A stretch of 64,000 nt of DNA from Scandinavium sp036495715 (GCA_036495715.1 DASXML010000051.1:110921-174920), one strand, 5' to 3'. Shown: positions 7,940 through 16,792, counted from the stretch's first letter. Made by a program: numbers and translations. The notes: generated by a model from the letters alone, not told the origin.

Positions 7940-9012
7940 TATTTGTCTCCTTTACGCAACAGGCCAATCACGCCACGCGGCAGGAACAGCGTCACAACGA
8001 TGAAAATCAGGCCGAGGAACAATTGCCAGTACTCCGGCATGGCGACGGTGAAGACGCTTTTGGCACCATTGACCAGCGCCGCGCCTAAAATCGGCCCGAC
8101 CAGCGTGCCACGCCCACCGAGTGCGACCCAGATAGCGGCTTCAATTGAGTTCGTTGGCGACATTTCACCGGGGTTGATGATCCCGACCTGCGGCACATAC
8201 AGCGCGCCTGCCAGCCCGCACAGCACGGCGGAAAGCGTCCACACCAGCAGTTTGAACCCGCGTGGATCGTAGCCACAGAACATTAGCCGATTTTCTGCAT
8301 CACGCACCGCCGTCAGAATGCGACCGAATTTACTGCGCGCCAGCGCATAACCGATCGCCAGCGTCGCCAGCAACAGCAGCACCGTCGCCAGAAACAGCGC
8401 CGCTCGCGTGCTCGTCGCGGTGACGGGGAAGCCGAGAAGTGTGGTAAATCCGGTGAAACCGTTATTGCCACCAAATCCCGTTTCATTGCGGAAAAACAGC
8501 AACATGCCGGCATAGGTCAGCGCCTGAGTCATTATCGAGAAATAGACGCCTTTGATTTTCGAGCGGAAAGCAAACCAGCCGAAAAGCAGCGCCAACAGGC
8601 CCGGCACCAACATGACCAACAGCATGGCCCAGGCAAAATGCTGCGTTCCCCACCAAAACCACGGCAATTCATTCCACGATAAAAATGACATAAATGCCGG
8701 TAAACCGTCGCCCGCGGCCTGTCGCATCAGGTACATGCCCATCGCATAGCCGCCGAGCGCAAAGAATAAACCGTGCCCGAGCGACAGCATTCCGGCGTAG
8801 CCCCATACGAGATCGAGCGCTACGGCGACCACCGCATAACACAGAATTTTGCCGACCAGCGTCAGCGTCCAGGTAGAAACCGCCAGCGGATGTGTTGCAG
8901 GCAACAGCGCCAGAAACGGAATAATCAACAGCGCCAGCACCAGCACTCCGCCAATCCAGCGCAGCGGTCGCGGTGCCCGGCGGGCAAGCGTAAGCGTTAA
9001 TGGCTGGCTCAT
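7939..9012 (-). CDS. urtC: UrtC, urea ABC transporter permease
   Basis: The 357-residue inner-membrane permease is of the LivM type with about ten hydrophobic stretches. It has the family blocks GYAGMLSLGHGLFFALGGYA (near residue 70) and GRGTLVGPILGAA near the C-terminus. UrtC pairs with UrtB to form the membrane channel. The start overlaps the urtB stop by one base, as at the urtC/urtD junction, so the four distal genes appear translationally coupled. Confidence 0.94.
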   Translation of the reverse strand: MSQPLTLTLARRAPRPLRWIGGVLVLALLIIPFLALLPATHPLAVSTWTLTLVGKILCYAVVAVALDLVWGYAGMLSLGHGLFFALGGYAMGMYLMRQAAGDGLPAFMSFLSWNELPWFWWGTQHFAWAMLLVMLVPGLLALLFGWFAFRSKIKGVYFSIMTQALTYAGMLLFFRNETGFGGNNGFTGFTTLLGFPVTATSTRAALFLATVLLLLATLAIGYALARSKFGRILTAVRDAENRLMFCGYDPRGFKLLVWTLSAVLCGLAGALYVPQVGIINPGEMSPTNSIEAAIWVALGGRGTLVGPILGAALVNGAKSVFTVAMPEYWQLFLGLIFIVVTLFLPRGVIGLLRKGDK

Positions 9013-10586
9013 CAGTCAATGACCCTCCCTTTTAGCGCAAACAGCCCCTGCGGACGCTTCTGAATAAACAGAATGATCAGCACCAGAATCAAAATTTTGC
9101 CCAGTACCGCACCCATTTGAGGTTCGAGGATTTTGTTGAAAATCCCCAGACCAAACGCCGCCGCCACGCTACCGGCCAGTTGGCCAACACCGCCGAGCAC
9201 CACCACCAGGAAAGAGTCGATAATGTAGCCCTGACCGAGTTCCGGCCCGACGTTGCCCAACTGCGACAGCGCCACGCCGCCCAGCCCGGCGATGCCAGAA
9301 CCTAAGCCAAACGCCAGCATATCCACGCGTCCGGTCGGCACGCCGCAGCAGGCCGCCATCGCGCGGTTTTGCGTTACGGCGCGCACGCGCAGCCCAAGCC
9401 GCGTTTTGTTGAGCAAAAACCAGGTGAAGAACAGCACCAACAGCACAAAGCCAATCACCACAATGCGATTCCACGGCAAAATGAGATTCGGCAGCACCTG
9501 AATGCCCCCCGACAGCCAGCCAGGGTTCGCCACTTCCACGTTCTGCGCGCCAAACAGCATCCGTACCAATTGGATAAGCATCAGGCTGATACCCCACGTC
9601 GCCAGCAGCGTTTCCAGTGGACGACCGTACAGATGGCGAATGATCATGCGTTCAAGTAGCATGCCAATCCCGCCGGTCACACAGAATGCCACCGGCAGCG
9701 CCAGCAGCGGATAAAACGCCAGCCACTGCAGGGCAAACTGGCTCATCGCCTGTTGCACCAGCCAGGTGCTGTACGCGCCGAGCATCAACATTTCCCCGTG
9801 CGCCATGTTAATCACGCCGAGCAGACCGTAGGTGATCGCCAGCCCTAACGCCGCCAGCAGCAGCACCGAGCCGAGTGAAATACCCATAAATGCCTGGCCG
9901 AGAATGTCGCCCCAGAACAGGCGATGCTGAATGTGTTTCAGGCTTTCCGCTGCCGCCGCGCGCACGCCTGCATCCGGCTCATGCTGTGCATCGGTGAAGG
10001 GCATTAAGCGCGACGGGGTTTCCGGGTCAGACGAATGTCCAAGCCGCGTCATTGCCTGCTTGCGCACCGCCGCATTCGGGCTGGTCAGTTGCAAATTCGC
10101 CAGCGCGATTTCCAACTGTTGTTTCACGCCGTCGTCGGTTTCAACGTTGAGGCGTTTTTCCAGCATCGGCACCACATCGGCCGCCGCATCGCGCTGTAAT
10201 GTTTTTGCCGCCGCCAGTCTTTGCGTGACACTGTCACTGACCAATTGATGCGTCGCCAACGCGCCCGCCACCAGATTGCGCAGGCGGTTGGTCAATCGAA
10301 CGGGTTTAAGGTCGCCGTCCGGTTGTGTCACTGCGCCCAACGCTTGCGGCTGCCCGTTAACGACATTAAACGCATGATGCGCGTTGTCGCTGCGCAGCGT
10401 TTCTGCTGTCAGCGCCTGCAATAAAGGCAAACGCTGTGGCTGAGGATCGGCGGCCCACTTCTCCAGCAGAGCCGACTGCTGGCTGCGCGTCGCCGCCACG
10501 AAATCATCCGCGTCCGACGCCTGTGCCATCCATGGCAGCAGGGTTATCAGCAGGAACAGACCTGTCAGGCGTAGAACGTTGATCAT
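9012..10586 (-). CDS. urtB: UrtB, urea ABC transporter permease with periplasmic extension
   Basis: The protein has 524 residues. It starts with a signal-like helix (residues 6-23). A soluble, alanine/leucine-rich repeat region of about 200 residues (HEAT-like, for example LGHSSDPETPSRLMPF) follows, then the LivH-type permease domain (about 230-520, with GVINMAHGEMLMLGAYSTW). This long N-terminal extension separates UrtB from LivH and supports the urea assignment. urtA precedes it with a 32-bp gap. Confidence 0.94.
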   Translation of the reverse strand: MINVLRLTGLFLLITLLPWMAQASDADDFVAATRSQQSALLEKWAADPQPQRLPLLQALTAETLRSDNAHHAFNVVNGQPQALGAVTQPDGDLKPVRLTNRLRNLVAGALATHQLVSDSVTQRLAAAKTLQRDAAADVVPMLEKRLNVETDDGVKQQLEIALANLQLTSPNAAVRKQAMTRLGHSSDPETPSRLMPFTDAQHEPDAGVRAAAAESLKHIQHRLFWGDILGQAFMGISLGSVLLLAALGLAITYGLLGVINMAHGEMLMLGAYSTWLVQQAMSQFALQWLAFYPLLALPVAFCVTGGIGMLLERMIIRHLYGRPLETLLATWGISLMLIQLVRMLFGAQNVEVANPGWLSGGIQVLPNLILPWNRIVVIGFVLLVLFFTWFLLNKTRLGLRVRAVTQNRAMAACCGVPTGRVDMLAFGLGSGIAGLGGVALSQLGNVGPELGQGYIIDSFLVVVLGGVGQLAGSVAAAFGLGIFNKILEPQMGAVLGKILILVLIILFIQKRPQGLFALKGRVID

Positions 10587-10618
10587 CGCGTCTCCCTGGA
10601 TTTTCCGTTGGTGAGGAA

Positions 10619-11890
10619 TCAGTTACTGGCCGTTTTCATTGGCTGATCGGGCTTTTTGTCATTGCCCGCGATATACGGACTCCACGGCTGCGCGCGCACC
10701 GGTTTGTCGGTCTGCCACACCACGTTGAACTGACCATTGCTTTCGATTTCGCCGATCATCACTGGTTTATGCAGATGGTGGTTGGTGGCATCCATGGTTA
10801 ACGTAAAGCCAGACGGTGCTTTGAAGGACTGACCCGCCATCGCCGCACGCACTTTGTCGACATCCGTGGTGCCTGCTTTTTCCACCGCCTGCGCCCACAT
10901 ATGGATGCCCACATAAGTGGCTTCCATCGGATCGTTGGTCACGACGGTATCGGCATTTGGCAGTTTGTGGGCTTTGGCATAGGCGCGGTAATCGGCGACA
11001 AAACTCTGGTTGGTTGGGTTATCAATCGACTCGAAGTAGTTCCACGCCGCGAGGTTACCGACCAGCGGTTTGGTATCAATCCCGCGCAGTTCCTCTTCTC
11101 CGACGGAGAACGCCACTACCGGCACATCGGTGGCTTTCACGCCCTGATTAGCCAGCTCTTTGTAGAATGGGACGTTGGAATCGCCGTTGATGGTTGAGAC
11201 CACCGCGGTTTTACCGCCTGCGGAGAATTTCTTAATGTTGGCAACGATAGTCTGGTAATCGCTGTAGCCAAACGGCGTGTAGACCTCTTCAATGTCTTTG
11301 TCCTGCACGCCTTTGGAATGCAGATAAGCACGCAGAATTTTGTTGGTGGTGCGCGGATACACGTAATCGGTGCCGAGCAGGAAGAAGCGTTTCGCGCTGC
11401 CGCCATCTTCACTCATCAGGTATTGCACCGCAGGAATAGCCTGCTGGTTCGGTGCTGCACCGGTATAGAACACGTTCGGCGACATCTCTTCGCCTTCGTA
11501 TTGCACCGGATAGAACAGCAGACCGTTCAGTTCCTCAAACACCGGTAGCACCGATTTACGCGATACCGACGTCCAACAGCCAAACACCACCGCGACGTTG
11601 TCCTGCGTCAGCAGCTGCCGCGCCTTTTCGGCAAACAGCGGCCAGTTCGACGCCGGATCGACCACCACCGGCTCCAGTTTTTTACCGAGCACGCCGCCCT
11701 TGGCGTTGATCTCGTCGATGGTCATCAGCGCCACGTCTTTCAGCGGCGTTTCAGATATCGCCATCGTTCCGGACAGCGAATGCATAATCCCGACTTTGAT
11801 GGTGTCAGCGGCATACACGCTAACGCTGAAACCGAGGGCAATCGTAGAGGCAGAGAGAGCAAAAGCTTTGAGCAAAGTTCGACGGCGCAT
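10619..11890 (-). CDS. urtA: UrtA, urea-binding periplasmic protein
   Basis: This 423-residue substrate-binding protein has a twin-arginine-like N-terminus (MRRRTLLKAFALSAST) and a cleavage region ending VYA-ADT. The body (TIKVGIMHSLSGTMAISE, FGCWTSVSRKSVLPV, YPVQYEGEE, FLLGTDYVYPRTTN) is characteristic of UrtA/FmdD and differs from LivJ/LivK. It should deliver urea, possibly short amides, to UrtBC. It is the first gene of the operon, with a sigma-54 promoter-like element about 65 bp upstream. No urease or urea carboxylase genes lie in this window. Confidence 0.95.
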   Translation of the reverse strand: MRRRTLLKAFALSASTIALGFSVSVYAADTIKVGIMHSLSGTMAISETPLKDVALMTIDEINAKGGVLGKKLEPVVVDPASNWPLFAEKARQLLTQDNVAVVFGCWTSVSRKSVLPVFEELNGLLFYPVQYEGEEMSPNVFYTGAAPNQQAIPAVQYLMSEDGGSAKRFFLLGTDYVYPRTTNKILRAYLHSKGVQDKDIEEVYTPFGYSDYQTIVANIKKFSAGGKTAVVSTINGDSNVPFYKELANQGVKATDVPVVAFSVGEEELRGIDTKPLVGNLAAWNYFESIDNPTNQSFVADYRAYAKAHKLPNADTVVTNDPMEATYVGIHMWAQAVEKAGTTDVDKVRAAMAGQSFKAPSGFTLTMDATNHHLHKPVMIGEIESNGQFNVVWQTDKPVRAQPWSPYIAGNDKKPDQPMKTASN

Positions 11891-11953
11891 GATTCACTCC
11901 TGAAAAAGACAGCAACAAGGATTAAGAACATCGGTGTAGTCATCAGGAGTAAG

Positions 11954-11968
11954 GCAAGAATGATGCCA
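11954..11968 (-). promoter_or_regulatory. Sigma-54 (-24/-12) promoter-like element for urtABCDE
   Basis: Read on the minus strand the sequence is TGGCAT-CATTC-TTGC. It has GG and GC spaced by exactly 10 bp, matching the RpoN consensus TGGCAC-N5-TTGC at all but one base. It ends about 64 bp before the urtA start codon. Nitrogen (NtrC) control fits a urea importer. I see only a weak possible NtrC-like half site further upstream. Confidence 0.7.
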
Positions 11969-12044
11969 GAGTGGAAAAAGAGAGTGAAAACAGATGGCTG
12001 TACGGGCGGGATAACACTTTTGTTGCAGAGTGAAACTGTGAATT

Positions 12045-12088
12045 CAGGGCAGCGTTGCTTTAAAAGAGTGCAACGCTGCCCTGTTTTT
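12045..12088 (+). terminator. Strong hairpin with a U-tract on the plus strand
   Basis: CAGGGCAGCGTTGC pairs perfectly over 14 bp with GCAACGCTGCCCTG, loop 11 nt. TTTTT follows on the plus strand only. Both flanking genes run on the minus strand, so the U-tract faces the wrong way for the methyltransferase gene. Either it stops an unseen plus-strand transcript that starts near the urtA promoter, or it ends minus-strand transcription without a U-tract. Confidence 0.65.
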
Positions 12089-12094
12089 ACAACA

Positions 12095-13198
12095 TTACCA
12101 GACCTGCGCGGCGACCTCCGTCACCAGGCGGACTTTCTGCCACTGCTGAGATTCCGTCAGACTGTTGCCCTCTTCGGTCGAGGCAAAACCGCACTGCGGG
12201 CTAAGGCAAATCTGCTCTTTAGCCACAAACTGCGCCGCTTCAGCCAGACGCGCCTTCACGCCTTGCGGATTTTCCAGCTCGCCCTCTTTGGTGGTGATAA
12301 GCCCTAATACCACCTGCTGGTGACCCGGACGTACAAAACGCAATGGTTGGAAATCACCCGAGCGATCGTTGTCGTATTCAAGGAAGAAGGCATCCACGTT
12401 GACGCTGCCGAACAGCACTTCCGCCACCGGCTCATAACCGCCGGAAGAAATCCACGTCGAACGAAAATTACCGCGACAGACATGCAGCCCGATGGTGAGA
12501 TCGTCAGGCTTGCCTTCCAGCGCGTTGTTCAGCACGCGAGCGTAGGTTTTCGCCAGTTCATCCGGATTGTCGCCACGTTCACGCACCTGCTGACGCTGTT
12601 CGTCAGAACACAAATAGGCCCAGACGGTGTCGTCGAGTTGTAAATAGCGACAGCCTGCGTCATAAAACGCACGGATCGCATCCCGCCAGGTGGTGGCTAA
12701 ATCATCAAAATAGTCGGCCAGATCCGGGTAAACGGTGGCATCAATATCTTTGCGCCCGCCACGGAAATGCAGCACGCTCGGGCTTGGAATGGTCATTTTC
12801 GGCTGCGCGTCGCCGCTGATACTTTTCAGATAGCGAAAATCGTCCAGCATCGGGTGGTCGCCAAAACCGAGTTTCCCGGTGACGCGCACGCCGTGAGCTT
12901 TGGTTTGCACACCGTTAAACTGAATGCCCTGATCGGAATCGTAGCGCTCAACGCCCTGCAAACCATCAAAGAAGTCAAAATGCCACCACGCCCGACGAAA
13001 TTCGCCGTCGGTCACCACCTGCAAACCGCAATCGCACTGATGCTGAACCACGTTCAGGATCGCCTCATCCTCGATGGCGCGCAGCGTCTTTGCATCAATA
13101 TCCCCGGCGGCGAACTGCTGACGCGCGTGTTTAATGCTGTCCGGACGTAAAAAACTGCCGACGATATCGGCGCGATAAGGGGCGGAATGCTGGGACAT
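12095..13198 (-). CDS. MetE-like cobalamin-independent methyltransferase (single-domain)
   Basis: The 367-residue protein resembles the C-terminal catalytic half of MetE and the B. subtilis YxjG/YxjH group. It has RADIVGSFLRP near the N-terminus and VVTDGEFRR (about residue 62). The zinc-site segments are GLHVCRGN (about 245) and LSPQCGFAST (about 335). These proteins transfer a methyl group to homocysteine or a related thiol, and the methyl donor is not certain because the folate-binding N-terminal half of MetE is missing. It stands alone between rhodanese and urtA. A 16-bp palindrome lies in its promoter region. Confidence 0.85.
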   Translation of the reverse strand: MSQHSAPYRADIVGSFLRPDSIKHARQQFAAGDIDAKTLRAIEDEAILNVVQHQCDCGLQVVTDGEFRRAWWHFDFFDGLQGVERYDSDQGIQFNGVQTKAHGVRVTGKLGFGDHPMLDDFRYLKSISGDAQPKMTIPSPSVLHFRGGRKDIDATVYPDLADYFDDLATTWRDAIRAFYDAGCRYLQLDDTVWAYLCSDEQRQQVRERGDNPDELAKTYARVLNNALEGKPDDLTIGLHVCRGNFRSTWISSGGYEPVAEVLFGSVNVDAFFLEYDNDRSGDFQPLRFVRPGHQQVVLGLITTKEGELENPQGVKARLAEAAQFVAKEQICLSPQCGFASTEEGNSLTESQQWQKVRLVTEVAAQVW

Positions 13199-13268
13199 GG
13201 ACTCTCCTTGCCGCCAGGCAACTGATTGCCTGACGTGATAATTGCGAAATCAAATTTAGACTTCTGGA

Positions 13269-13284
13269 TGGCTATATGTAGCCA
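13269..13284. promoter_or_regulatory. Palindrome upstream of the MetE-like gene
   Basis: TGGCTA-TATG-TAGCCA has perfect 6-bp arms and lies about 70 bp before the start of the minus-strand methyltransferase gene. A single MetJ-like octamer (AGACTTCT, 13258-13265) is next to it. It could be an operator or activator site; the factor is unknown. Confidence 0.4.
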
Positions 13285-13343
13285 AAGTGCCATGCGGGAG
13301 AGATGCAGGCAAACGAGATTAATTCATCACCCGTGAAAAATAT

Positions 13344-13739
13344 TCATGATGACGCAAAAGCCAGCCCTTCATCTTCCCAACCTGTTAAGCCGCCAATCAT
13401 CAGCTTGACCGGCCTGCCGAGCAGCGCCAGCTTGAGCGCGGCCCGGTCAGCACCGTTACAGTGCGGGCCTGCACAATAAACGACAAACAACGTTTCCGGC
13501 GGCCATTCGCTCATGCGTTCGGCAGTCATGAAGCGATGTGGTAAATGCAACGCACCCGGCAGATGACGGCGATCAAAAGCCTCAGGCGAGCCAACCACAT
13601 GAAGAAGCACAAAGTCTGTTTCACCGCTTTTGATTGCCGAATGCACATCGTCACAATCGGTCTCGACGCTCAGACGGCGCTGAAAATGGGCAACGGCATC
13701 TTGCGATGCAGCGGCGGGAATGTCAGAAACAACGCTCAT
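13344..13739 (-). CDS. Rhodanese-like sulfurtransferase domain protein
   Basis: This is a 131-residue single rhodanese domain. The active-site loop is YCAGPHCNGAD (cysteine near residue 88), with HLPGALHLPH before it and GGLTGWEDEG at the C-terminal end. It is cytoplasmic, with no signal peptide. The start ATG follows AAAGGAAAATATC. Such stand-alone domains move sulfane sulfur or, when the loop varies, act as regulators. The substrate is not predictable. Its neighbour on the same strand is the MetE-like methyltransferase, 145 bp away, which may hint at sulfur metabolism but is not proof. Confidence 0.85.
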   Translation of the reverse strand: MSVVSDIPAAASQDAVAHFQRRLSVETDCDDVHSAIKSGETDFVLLHVVGSPEAFDRRHLPGALHLPHRFMTAERMSEWPPETLFVVYCAGPHCNGADRAALKLALLGRPVKLMIGGLTGWEDEGLAFASS

Positions 13740-13859
13740 GATATTTTCCTTTTCGGGTGATTTAGGTGTTGTGTCAGGGCTTATCTCACCAAAAATTCAT
13801 CCCCCGCGCCGTCCGGGGTTATGACAGAAATCGCCAGGATCATGACAACTCACGTCCCA

Positions 13860-13877
13860 CTAAGTCACCGCTAAGTC
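13860..13877 (+). promoter_or_regulatory. Tandem CTAAGTC repeats, candidate response-regulator site
   Basis: CTAAGTC occurs twice with starts 11 bp apart, one helical turn, about 47 bp before the COG4705 gene. OmpR/PhoB-family regulators bind such direct repeats. The regulator at 14780-15448 is in the same gene cluster, so autoregulation is plausible. Confidence 0.45.
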
Positions 13878-13923
13878 TGACGCGCTACCGTAAAAGCCTT
13901 ACTCCAGAAATAAGGCCGTTAAC

Positions 13924-14706
13924 ATGCATCCTTCACAGCCTCAGCGTCACGCATCCGCGTTGAACAAAGTGCCCGAAATTACACTGTTGTTCTGGCTTAT
14001 CAAAATGATGTCGACCACCGTCGGCGAAACGGCGGCTGATTTTCTCAATGTGAATCTCGACTGGGGGTTGACCCATACCTCTATTTTTACCGGCCTGTTG
14101 TTTGTGGTCGCGCTGTTCATTCAGCTGCAGTCCCGGCGCTATATTCCGGTGGTGTACTGGGCGACCGTATTACTGATAAGCGTGTTTGGCACGCTGGTAA
14201 CCGATAATTTGACCGATCATCTGAATGTGCCACTGGCCTTTTCCACCGGGCTGTTCGGTTCGCTGCTGATCCTGACATTTGTGCTGTGGTATCGCGAAGA
14301 AAAAACGCTGTCGATCCACAGTATTACCAGCCTCAAACGGGAACTGTTTTACTGGACGGCTATTTTGTTTACCTTCTCACTCGGCACGGCCGCCGGTGAC
14401 TGGGTTGCCGAGGGCTTACAGCTCGGTTACTTCAATGCCGCCATGCTGTTCGCTGCGCTGATAGCCCTGACGACCGTGGCCTTTTATTTGTTTAACGCCG
14501 ATAGCGTGGCCTGTTTCTGGGTGGCCTATATTCTGACTCGCCCGTTCGGCGCATCCTGTGGCGATTTGCTCGCACAGCCGGTAGAAAATGGGGGTGTTGG
14601 TCTCGGTACTTCCGGTACCAGCGTGCTATTCCTGCTGACTATCATTAGCCTGATTGGTTATCTGACCTTCCGGGGAAAAATGGATTCATTGAGCAAGAGC
14701 GACTAA
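13924..14706 (+). CDS. COG4705 multipass membrane protein
   Basis: The 260-residue protein has about eight hydrophobic segments. It carries the COG4705 signature of paired conserved motifs: PEITLLFWLIKMMSTTVGET, DWGLTHTSI and, in the second half, ARPFGASCGDLL-like (TRPFGASCGDLLAQP). It is an inner-membrane protein of unknown transport or sensing role. It is followed after 73 bp by an OmpR-type response regulator and a sensor kinase, a linkage seen in other proteobacteria, so it is probably the target or partner of that pair. The start is chosen as ATG 13924, though the ribosome site is weak. Confidence 0.82.
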   Translation: MHPSQPQRHASALNKVPEITLLFWLIKMMSTTVGETAADFLNVNLDWGLTHTSIFTGLLFVVALFIQLQSRRYIPVVYWATVLLISVFGTLVTDNLTDHLNVPLAFSTGLFGSLLILTFVLWYREEKTLSIHSITSLKRELFYWTAILFTFSLGTAAGDWVAEGLQLGYFNAAMLFAALIALTTVAFYLFNADSVACFWVAYILTRPFGASCGDLLAQPVENGGVGLGTSGTSVLFLLTIISLIGYLTFRGKMDSLSKSD

Positions 14707-14779
14707 AGCCATCCGATTGCCCGGTTTTTGCGCCGGGTTTATCCTTTCACTGACGAAATGATTATGGATTATCAGACGC

Positions 14780-15448
14780 ATGAGAATCTTGGTTGTAGAA
14801 GATGACCCAATGATTGGCGAAGCCGTCGTCGACGCCTTACGCGACGCAGCTTATGCGGTGGACTGGGTGCGTAACGGCGATGACGCGCTGACCAGTTTTC
14901 GCGCGCAACACTATGACATTGCGCTGCTCGATTTAGGATTACCCGGCAAAGACGGTTTCAGCGTTCTGGCGGCATTGCGACTGGATGCCCCCACGTTGCC
15001 TGTATTAATCGTCACCGCCCGGGATGCCTTGAAAGACAGACTGCAAGGACTCGACAGCGGCGCTGACGATTACATCATCAAACCGTTCGAATTAAGCGAA
15101 CTGCTCGCCCGTATCCGCGCGGTCGTCCGTCGCCAAAACGGCAGCGCCAGGCCCCTGCTCGCTAACGGCATTATCAGTCTCGATCCGGTCAGCCACGAAG
15201 CCTGCCTGCTCACTTCTCAGGAAACATTTCTGCTCTCCAGCCGTGAATTCGCGCTGCTCGAGGCGTTGATGGCTCGACCCGGTCGCATCCTGTCCCGCAG
15301 CGAACTGGAAGACCGAATTTATGGTTGGGGTGAGGAAATCGAAAGCAACGCTATTGAGTTTTTCATCCATGCGTTACGTAAAAAATTGGGCCGTGACACG
15401 ATTAAAAATGTTCGGGGGGTGGGATGGCTGGTGTCCAAAAGCGCATGA
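14780..15448 (+). CDS. OmpR-family response regulator (QseB/TctD-like)
   Basis: The 222-residue protein has a receiver domain (residues 1-115) with acidic pocket ED-D at 7-9, phosphorylation site D51 (ALLDLGLPG) and K101 (IIKPFE). A winged-helix C-terminal domain (130-220) ends in the conserved RGVGWLVSKS. Its stop codon overlaps the start of the kinase gene by four bases (ATGA), so the pair is co-translated. It probably binds the CTAAGTC repeats upstream of the membrane-protein gene. It is closest in style to QseB/PmrA/TctD, and I cannot name the true orthologue. Confidence 0.9.
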   Translation: MRILVVEDDPMIGEAVVDALRDAAYAVDWVRNGDDALTSFRAQHYDIALLDLGLPGKDGFSVLAALRLDAPTLPVLIVTARDALKDRLQGLDSGADDYIIKPFELSELLARIRAVVRRQNGSARPLLANGIISLDPVSHEACLLTSQETFLLSSREFALLEALMARPGRILSRSELEDRIYGWGEEIESNAIEFFIHALRKKLGRDTIKNVRGVGWLVSKSA

Positions 15449-16779
15449 AGAATTCCATTCAGCTGCGACTGTCGATCACACTCAGTATCGCAATTATTGT
15501 CACGGCGATATTCTCCGGCGGCCTGACCTTTTATCTGGCGCTCGATGAAGCCCATGAGTTGCAGGACGATACGCTCAGCCAAATCGCCCATGTGATGAAA
15601 TATACGCCGAGCCAGAACGGGGTCCTGAATAAGACCGTGCAGCGGATGGAAGGTGACGCCGATGCACGCATTTCGATGGAGTTTATCGCTTCGACCGGCG
15701 CGACGCTCGCCGAGTCAGACCTGTCGTTTAACCTGCCGCGCCCTGTTGCAGACGGCTTTCAGGATGCCATAGCTAACGGTCGCCGTTATCGCGTGTTGGT
15801 GCATTCACTGACCCCGCAAACACAAGTGGTCATAGGTCAGTTGACCGAGGCCCGCGAAGAAATCGCGTTCGAAAGCGCCCTGCGCACGCTGATCCCGCTC
15901 TTGTTTCTGTTGCCTGTGTTACTGCTGGTGGCGACCGATTTTATTCGCAAATCATTTCGCCCGGTGCTTCGCCTGGCCGATGAAGTTCATCAACGCGATG
16001 AGCATGACCTCACGCCTTTTGCAGAGGCGCATATTCCGGATGAAATTCGCCCATTTGTTGGCGGCATCAACAAACTACTGCATAAAGTTGATGGGGCGAT
16101 GCAGGCGCAGCAACGGTTTATCGCCGATGCCGCACACGAGTTGCGTACGCCGTTTACGGCACTCTCTTTGCAGGCAGAACGCTTGTCTGAAGCCGATATG
16201 CCGCCCGATGCGCATCACCGTTTAGCCCTATTGCGACAAGGATTAAGCAGAAACAAAAATCTGCTGGAACAACTCCTTACCCTCGCGCGTGCACAGCTGG
16301 CGCCACAAGAAAAGCCATCAGAACCTCTGCTTGTCAGTTCGCTGTTCAGGGAGGTCATTGAGGCTGTTTATCCATTGGCGGAAGCAAAATGCATCGATAT
16401 TGGTCTGGTGGCGTCAGATGAGCCTGAACGACGGCTGCTGACCGACAAAAACACGCTGTATATCGCCTTGAAAAACCTGACAGAAAACGCCATTCGCTAT
16501 ATTCCTGAAAGCAGTCAGATAGACATGACGGTGCGGTTTACCGAACATGAGGCCATTATTGAGATTGAAGATAACGGCCCAGGCATTGATGGCAGTGAGC
16601 GCGAGCGGGTTTTCGCGGCGTTCTATCGTCCCGAAGGCATGACCGAACCTGGTTCAGGCCTGGGATTGTCGATTGTAAAAGTGAGCGTCGAACGCTTAGG
16701 CGGCAAGATAACGCTGCACCCTGCCCAACACTTTTCCTCGGGGCTGCTCGCCCGAATTGTTCTGCTCAGTCATGCCTAA
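15445..16779 (+). CDS. Sensor histidine kinase of the COG4705-linked two-component system
   Basis: The 444-residue protein (start at 15445, overlapping the regulator stop by ATGA) has a first membrane helix at about residues 8-30 and a periplasmic domain of about 110 residues. A second helix lies near 150-170, then HAMP, an H-box with His231 (DAAHELRTP), an N-box (LKNLTENAIRY) and G-boxes (IEDNGPGIDG, GSGLGLSIVK). It should phosphorylate D51 of the upstream regulator. The periplasmic domain has no motif I recognise, so the signal is unknown. Confidence 0.9.
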   Translation: MKNSIQLRLSITLSIAIIVTAIFSGGLTFYLALDEAHELQDDTLSQIAHVMKYTPSQNGVLNKTVQRMEGDADARISMEFIASTGATLAESDLSFNLPRPVADGFQDAIANGRRYRVLVHSLTPQTQVVIGQLTEAREEIAFESALRTLIPLLFLLPVLLLVATDFIRKSFRPVLRLADEVHQRDEHDLTPFAEAHIPDEIRPFVGGINKLLHKVDGAMQAQQRFIADAAHELRTPFTALSLQAERLSEADMPPDAHHRLALLRQGLSRNKNLLEQLLTLARAQLAPQEKPSEPLLVSSLFREVIEAVYPLAEAKCIDIGLVASDEPERRLLTDKNTLYIALKNLTENAIRYIPESSQIDMTVRFTEHEAIIEIEDNGPGIDGSERERVFAAFYRPEGMTEPGSGLGLSIVKVSVERLGGKITLHPAQHFSSGLLARIVLLSHA

Positions 16780-16792
16780 GTCTTCCTCATTA

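Noticed and set aside
12000..12040. Possible NtrC binding site upstream of the urtA sigma-54 element
   Set aside because: Only a weak half match to the GCACCA/TGGTGC pattern could be seen, too poor to list as a site.
13258..13265. MetJ box (AGACTTCT) before the MetE-like gene
   Set aside because: MetJ needs at least two adjacent octamers; only one good copy is present.
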